From: Actinomycetes bacterium
GTDB lineage: Bacteria > Actinomycetota > Acidimicrobiia > Acidimicrobiales > SZUA-35
Assembly: GCA_024280015.1 (NCBI GenBank)
Contig: JAJRQY010000138.1
Span: 1-64,000, forward strand
Length of the DNA: 64,000 bases
Direction of reading: 5' to 3'
In this document: in pieces, positions 60,152 to 64,000 of the stretch
How positions within the stretch are numbered: position 1 is the first letter of the stretch
How the letters are laid out: each line of letters opens with the position of its first letter
Notes under the pieces: generated by a model
Told to the model about the DNA's origin: nothing
Databases searched by the model: none
What the model saw: the letters and a program-made list of their open reading frames with translations, nothing else
Position numbers and translations under genes: made by a program

Positions 60152-61434
60152 CCGAGCGAGGTCGATGAGGACTCACTCAGCTCTGGCACAACCGGTCCGA
60201 ACCGTCCACCCGAGGTAACCAATCCGGCCCGCTCCGAGCCGGCTCCAGGCTGAACGATAAGAGCTGCTGCATGAAGCCAGTGATCGAAGCAATGCAGTTG
60301 AGAAGAATCAAAGACGGCAGTGGAAACGTAGAAATTACCAGGATTAAGCAACAGTGTTTCGAAGCTGACATCGATATGAGCATTGCCAACTTCGATGATC
60401 TCTATTGGATCACCGACCACAACATTGCTGGGCCCCATAACATGGGTCCCCGACTCATGGAATACATCGAGGATGAAGACGGGCTGCTCAAACTGCTCGT
60501 GAGCCTCGAAGTGAAGACGGATGACGAAGGGCTCGCCACTCACACCAACATCAAGGGTTTCCTCCGGGTCCAGCGAGACGAACTCAATCCTCGTTATCTG
60601 GATCTCACCGGAGCCTCGACGTTGACTCTGTTCCTCATCTCCCGATTCCTCTGTGCTCTTCAACTCACCAGAAGACTCTTCATGGATCCTGGCCGATTCA
60701 ATGGAGTTGACATGAGCCAAATAGGCGTTGCAAACCTCGCCAGAGTCACCAACAAGTTGGAGTTCTCCGTGATCTAGCCAAGCGACTCGGTCACACAATT
60801 GTTCTACCAATCCGATGGCGTGCGAAACGAACACAATAGTCACACCCTGACGGCGCAACCGGTACATGTGGTCCAAGCATCGCCGTTGGAAGTCCTCATC
60901 ACCAACAGCAATCACCTCGTCGACGAGAAGGATCTCTGGGTTCACGTTGACGGCGACCGCAAAACCAAGTCGAACGTACATCCCGCTGGAGTAAGCCTTG
61001 ATCGGAACATCAATGAACGCCCCGATACCACTGAACTCGATGATCTCGTCCACTGATTGGGCCATTTCTTGGCGAGGTACTCCTAGTATCGCTCCGTTCA
61101 GATAGATGTTCTCCCGTCCGGTGAGATCTGGGTGGAAACCCGACCCCAGCTCAAGAAGAGCCGACACTCTGCCATCGACCGCGATGCTTCCACTAGTTGG
61201 CCGATGAATACCCGCCATCAGCCGAAGCAGGGTCGACTTTCCCGAGCCATTGTGACCAATAAGGCCAAAGAACGAACCCGTCGGGATCTCCAAGGAAACA
61301 TCGTTGAGGGCCCAGAAGTCTGACCCTCCCTCCTTCTTGCGCGAGAGCAGTTTCTCCTTGAGTGACTGAGCACGATCCCCATGAAGGTGGAACCGCTTCG
61401 AGACACTGCTCACCTCAATGGCCACATCTGACAT
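60148..61434 (-). CDS. wzt: Polysaccharide ABC transporter ATPase with C-terminal sugar-binding domain (Wzt-like)
   Basis: A 428-residue protein. The ATPase has Walker A IGHNGSGKSTLLRLMAG, GRENIYLNGAILGVPRQEM, the signature YSSGMYVRLGFAVAV and Walker B ILLVDEVIAVGDEDFQRR. The C-terminal 170 residues (about 255-420) form a beta-sandwich like the Wzt C-terminal domain that recognises the modified end of the glycan. It overlaps the glycosyltransferase 3' end (convergent, 4 nt). The permease gene follows 2 nt upstream on the same strand. Confidence 0.9.
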   Translation of the reverse strand: MSDVAIEVSSVSKRFHLHGDRAQSLKEKLLSRKKEGGSDFWALNDVSLEIPTGSFFGLIGHNGSGKSTLLRLMAGIHRPTSGSIAVDGRVSALLELGSGFHPDLTGRENIYLNGAILGVPRQEMAQSVDEIIEFSGIGAFIDVPIKAYSSGMYVRLGFAVAVNVNPEILLVDEVIAVGDEDFQRRCLDHMYRLRRQGVTIVFVSHAIGLVEQLCDRVAWLDHGELQLVGDSGEVCNAYLAHVNSIESARIHEESSGELKSTEESGDEEQSQRRGSGEIQITRIEFVSLDPEETLDVGVSGEPFVIRLHFEAHEQFEQPVFILDVFHESGTHVMGPSNVVVGDPIEIIEVGNAHIDVSFETLLLNPGNFYVSTAVFDSSQLHCFDHWLHAAALIVQPGAGSERAGLVTSGGRFGPVVPELSESSSTSLG

Positions 61435-61436
61435 GG

Positions 61437-62411
61437 CTAGAGCTCCTCACTGATGGCCATGGAGCGGCTCTGGAAGTAGGAGAGACCAAGCAAAAAGGGC
61501 ACAACACCCAGGGCGATCATAATCAGCCAATCAACCGCACTCGGGGCGACACCGATGTAGCCAACGTCGTGAGCGGCATTGACATACCGCGCCACCGGGT
61601 TCACCTCGATAAAGGTCATCGCCTCGATTCCCCACTTCTCCTTGCCGACGAGGTATTCCTCGGTGAAGATTATCGGTGTGGCATAGAAACCAAGGTTGAG
61701 AATGATTCCGACCAAATAGCTGATGTCTCGATAGCGAGCGTTCAAGATTGCGACCACGAACCCAAGACCGAGGGCAAATAGGCCAGCCAACAGGATCACG
61801 AACGGAAGCAAGACAATGGTCCAAGAGAGGTTCGAGAAAACTATCAAAATGATGACCAAGACCGCGACCTCAAGAAAGGTCTGGGCCATGATGGCAATTG
61901 CGCCACCAAGAAGAGCCGTCTCGGTTGGAAAGTAAATCTTCTTTCGAAGATCACTCACTGATGCCAGCCAGGCCATGCTTCCGTTCAGAAGAGAGGTGAA
62001 GTGGTTCCACAAAATCAGGCCGGAGAAAAGGTAGAGGGAAAAGAACTGACCATGGCCACTCTTGGTCAGGGGCGGCTGCACCCGAAAGACCACCGAGAAG
62101 ACAAAGCCGTAGATCAATACGACCGAGAGTGGGTTGATCATGGACCAAGCCCATCCGAGAGCACTCCGCTTGTACCTTGCGCGAAGGTCACGTTGAGCAA
62201 AGTTCCAGATGAGCGGCCACGAAGAGGACAACGATGAGGTATTCAAAACCACGGTTTTCGACGGGAACAGAACACCGCCACTGTAGTCGTGACCATTCCA
62301 CGAATCCGCCACCAGGCTCACATACTCTGCCCCAAACACAATCTGATCCTCAAGCCACAGGTATTCCCCATCTCCACGAACGTGCTTCGCTAGAGTCGAG
62401 CGGCGAATCAC
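61437..62411 (-). CDS. wzm: Polysaccharide ABC transporter permease (Wzm/TagG-like)
   Basis: A 324-residue permease of the ABC-2 polysaccharide class with six hydrophobic helices. The usual N-terminal block WPLIWNFAQRDLRARYKRSALGWAWSMINPLSVVLIYGFVFSVVF is present, as are LNARYRDISYLVGIILNLGFYATPII and the C-terminal SRSMAISEEL. It starts at GTG 62411, supported by AGAGGAAG upstream; about 60 extra residues precede the normal N-terminus. It acts with the ATPase just downstream to export a glycan. Confidence 0.85.
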   Translation of the reverse strand: MIRRSTLAKHVRGDGEYLWLEDQIVFGAEYVSLVADSWNGHDYSGGVLFPSKTVVLNTSSLSSSWPLIWNFAQRDLRARYKRSALGWAWSMINPLSVVLIYGFVFSVVFRVQPPLTKSGHGQFFSLYLFSGLILWNHFTSLLNGSMAWLASVSDLRKKIYFPTETALLGGAIAIMAQTFLEVAVLVIILIVFSNLSWTIVLLPFVILLAGLFALGLGFVVAILNARYRDISYLVGIILNLGFYATPIIFTEEYLVGKEKWGIEAMTFIEVNPVARYVNAAHDVGYIGVAPSAVDWLIMIALGVVPFLLGLSYFQSRSMAISEEL

Positions 62412-62462
62412 CCTTGTTGCTTCCTCTCAGGCGCAACGATCGAACCTCCCGGATGTGAATGC

Positions 62463-63017
62463 ATGGAAGTCCTAAGCGAGCTGCTACCCGGCGTACTCGA
62501 ACTCCATGCCCAACGCTTCGGCGACGATCGAGGCTGGTTCAGTGAGACCTACAACCAAGAGGGATTCGCAAACATTGGGATCGACCATGCTTTTGTACAA
62601 GACAATCAGTCATTCTCCGCTCAGTCAGGCACCGTGCGGGGACTCCATCTCCAACTGCCACCTTCCGAACAGGGCAAACTCGTCCGTGTTCTCCAGGGCT
62701 CTATCCTCGACGTCGCCGTCGATATTGACCCGACATCGAACACTTACCGCAAGCACGCAGCAATCACCCTTAGCGCTGAGGCGGGCAATCTCCTGTGGGT
62801 GCCGCCCGGCTACGCCCACGGCTTTTGCACACTCGAACCCGACACGATGGTCTTCTACAAGGTGACAGCATTGTATGACCCCGCTGCTGAACGATCGATT
62901 CTCTGGAATGACCCCTCAATCGGCATCGATTGGCCGCTTTCAAACACCACCGTGCACTTGTCGGACAAAGACCGAGTTGCCCCTACCCTTTCTGATGCCG
63001 ATTGGATTACTTCATGA
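62463..63017 (+). CDS. rmlC: dTDP-4-dehydrorhamnose 3,5-epimerase
   Basis: A 184-residue cupin epimerase. Motifs match RmlC: LELHAQRFGDDRGWFSETYNQEGFANIG, then FVQDNQSFSAQSGTVRGLHLQLPPSEQGKLVRVLQGSILDVAVDIDP, then LWVPPGYAHGFCTLEPDTMVFYKVT. The catalytic His (RGLHLQ) and Tyr/Asp pair are present. It makes dTDP-4-keto-L-rhamnose in the dTDP-rhamnose pathway. It overlaps rmlB by 4 nt and is divergent from the transporter. Confidence 0.95.
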   Translation: MEVLSELLPGVLELHAQRFGDDRGWFSETYNQEGFANIGIDHAFVQDNQSFSAQSGTVRGLHLQLPPSEQGKLVRVLQGSILDVAVDIDPTSNTYRKHAAITLSAEAGNLLWVPPGYAHGFCTLEPDTMVFYKVTALYDPAAERSILWNDPSIGIDWPLSNTTVHLSDKDRVAPTLSDADWITS

Positions 63018-64000
63018 AGATTCTGATTACAGGAGGGCTCGGGTTCATCGGCTCGGCTGTCATCCGACGGCTCATCGACACCACGAACGACGAGATTCTC
63101 AACCTCGACGCCCAGACCTACGCGGCAAGCCCCGAGGCCGTCGCCGGCGCGGCAATGAGCAACCGGTACCGCTTTGAGAAGGCTGATATCACCGATCAAA
63201 CTGCCGTTGCCCAGCTATTTGAGTCGTTCGCACCCGATGCCGTAATGCACCTGGCTGCAGAGTCACACGTCGACCGGTCCATTGACGGGCCTGGTGAGTT
63301 CATCCAAACCAACATTATTGGTACTTTCAACTTGCTCCAGGCCGCTCGCGCTCACCTGGACGCCCACCCGGAACTTAGACAATCGTTTCGCTTCCACCAC
63401 GTCTCCACTGATGAAGTCTTTGGTGCGCTTGGACCCGACGATGCTCCCTTCAAGGCAAGCACCGCTTACTCACCCCGCTCTCCCTATTCTGCGTCCAAGG
63501 CCGCCTCAGACCATCTCGTTCGAGCCTGGGGAGAGACCTTCAACCTGCCAATCGTCCTATCCAATTGCTCCAACAACTATGGAGCATTTCAGTTTCCGGA
63601 AAAGCTCATTCCCCTCACGATTATTCGAGGCCTACGGGGAGAATCACTGCCGGTCTATGGAACCGGGGAGAACGTTCGCGACTGGCTACTTGTAGACGAT
63701 CACGCTCGAGCCCTCATCAAAACAATGAAGCAAGGCTCGCTGGGACAGACGTACCTGATCGGCGGTGACTCAGAGCGAACCAACCTGGCCGTTGTTGAAA
63801 CAATTTGTGACCTGTTGGATGAACGCACAGGGCTCCTCACCAGCGGTCCTCGTCGTAGCCTCATCACGTTTGTGGCTGATCGGCCCGGACATGATCTGCG
63901 CTACGCCGTCGACGCCAGTGTCACCAAGGAAGAACTCGGTTGGACACCATCAGTTAGTTTCGAGCAAGGTTTGGCCGACACGATTGACTGGTACCTCAAC
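63014..64000 (+). CDS. rmlB: dTDP-glucose 4,6-dehydratase, partial (runs off window)
   Basis: A frame of 329 codons continues to the window end. The NAD-binding motif is ILITGGLGFIGSAVIRRLI, followed by AAESHVDRSIDGPGEF, HHVSTDEVFGALG (catalytic Thr-Asp-Glu), and YSASKAASDHLVRAW (Tyr-x3-Lys), then SNCSNNYGAFQFPEKLIPL. This is clear RmlB. It converts dTDP-glucose to dTDP-4-keto-6-deoxyglucose, the step before RmlC. Family length is about 330-360, so only a few residues are missing. Confidence 0.95.
   Translation, partial: MKILITGGLGFIGSAVIRRLIDTTNDEILNLDAQTYAASPEAVAGAAMSNRYRFEKADITDQTAVAQLFESFAPDAVMHLAAESHVDRSIDGPGEFIQTNIIGTFNLLQAARAHLDAHPELRQSFRFHHVSTDEVFGALGPDDAPFKASTAYSPRSPYSASKAASDHLVRAWGETFNLPIVLSNCSNNYGAFQFPEKLIPLTIIRGLRGESLPVYGTGENVRDWLLVDDHARALIKTMKQGSLGQTYLIGGDSERTNLAVVETICDLLDERTGLLTSGPRRSLITFVADRPGHDLRYAVDASVTKEELGWTPSVSFEQGLADTIDWYLN

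Noticed and set aside
1-64000. Prophage, integrated element or IS insertion
   Set aside because: No integrase, transposase, capsid or terminase gene and no tRNA with att-like repeats were seen; the two toxin-antitoxin pairs alone are not enough.

Overview
The window looks like chromosome from an actinobacterium, most likely a free-living, possibly aquatic, lineage near the Acidimicrobiia. The basis is inference: GC looks moderately high by eye. There are DUF2510 'PGWY..W-DG..W' modules, a DevS/DevR-like kinase-regulator pair beside universal stress proteins, and a BON-OmpA protein like mycobacterial ArfA/OmpATb. Acyl-CoA, aromatic and terpenoid-type catabolic genes are abundant. No tRNA, rRNA, CRISPR array, intact IS element or phage gene was seen. 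Most genes sit in short operons with 1-14 nt overlaps.

Layout. 0-13.2 kb: catabolic block. It holds a truncated glutamine synthetase-like gene, acyl-CoA dehydrogenase, FCD-GntR regulator, MaoC-type hydratase, two OmpA-domain proteins, a broken SDR gene, and an HpaD/HpaE/HpaG-like meta-cleavage set mixed with a P450, an acetoacetate decarboxylase-family protein and a MarR regulator. Three copies of one operator-like palindrome (GTTTGG-N2-CCAAAC) lie in the two divergent promoter regions of this set. 13.3-16.4 kb: NHL/DUF4214 secreted protein, DUF2510-DUF4870 membrane protein, PrsW-type protease. 16.5-21 kb: Usp, DevR-like regulator, DevS-like kinase, Usp, with candidate DevR boxes. 21-28.5 kb: class V PLP enzyme, PNPOx-fold protein, UTRA-GntR, then a persulfide module (CstB-like MBL-rhodanese fusion, rhodanese, CstR-like repressor with its operator), then an ECF sigma factor with a membrane-anchored partner.

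28.7-29.3 kb holds what I consider the best find: a peroxiredoxin-like gene with an in-frame TGA inside a UxxC redox motif, followed at once by a hairpin with a GGTC loop. It is a probable selenoprotein that ordinary gene callers would truncate. 29.3-36 kb: ICMT-like methyltransferase, two PPK2 kinases (one with an altered Walker A), nucleoside hydrolase, MazEF-type toxin-antitoxin, AraC regulator, small enzymes. 36-44 kb: membrane protein, 3-hydroxyanthranilate dioxygenase, GNAT, Phd/PIN toxin-antitoxin with a palindromic operator, rhodanese, HD protein, TetR, ClbS-like protein, ECF sigma factor with zinc anti-sigma. 44.2-48.5 kb: tandem Usp, CBS pair, PfkB kinase, ABC exporter. 48.5-57.4 kb: a tight six-gene operon (acyl-CoA carboxylase beta and alpha, AtuA-like, nitronate monooxygenase-like, acyl-CoA dehydrogenase, TetR) behind an apparently leaderless promoter and a strong hairpin. 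57.4-64 kb: surface polysaccharide genes (methyltransferase, double GT2, Wzt/Wzm-type ABC transporter, RmlC, RmlB running off the end).

Functionally the region joins carbon catabolism (aromatic meta-cleavage and branched or terpenoid acyl-CoA carboxylation) to redox, hypoxia and sulfur stress handling and to cell-surface glycan export. Functions are assigned from motifs and family knowledge only; no database search was run.
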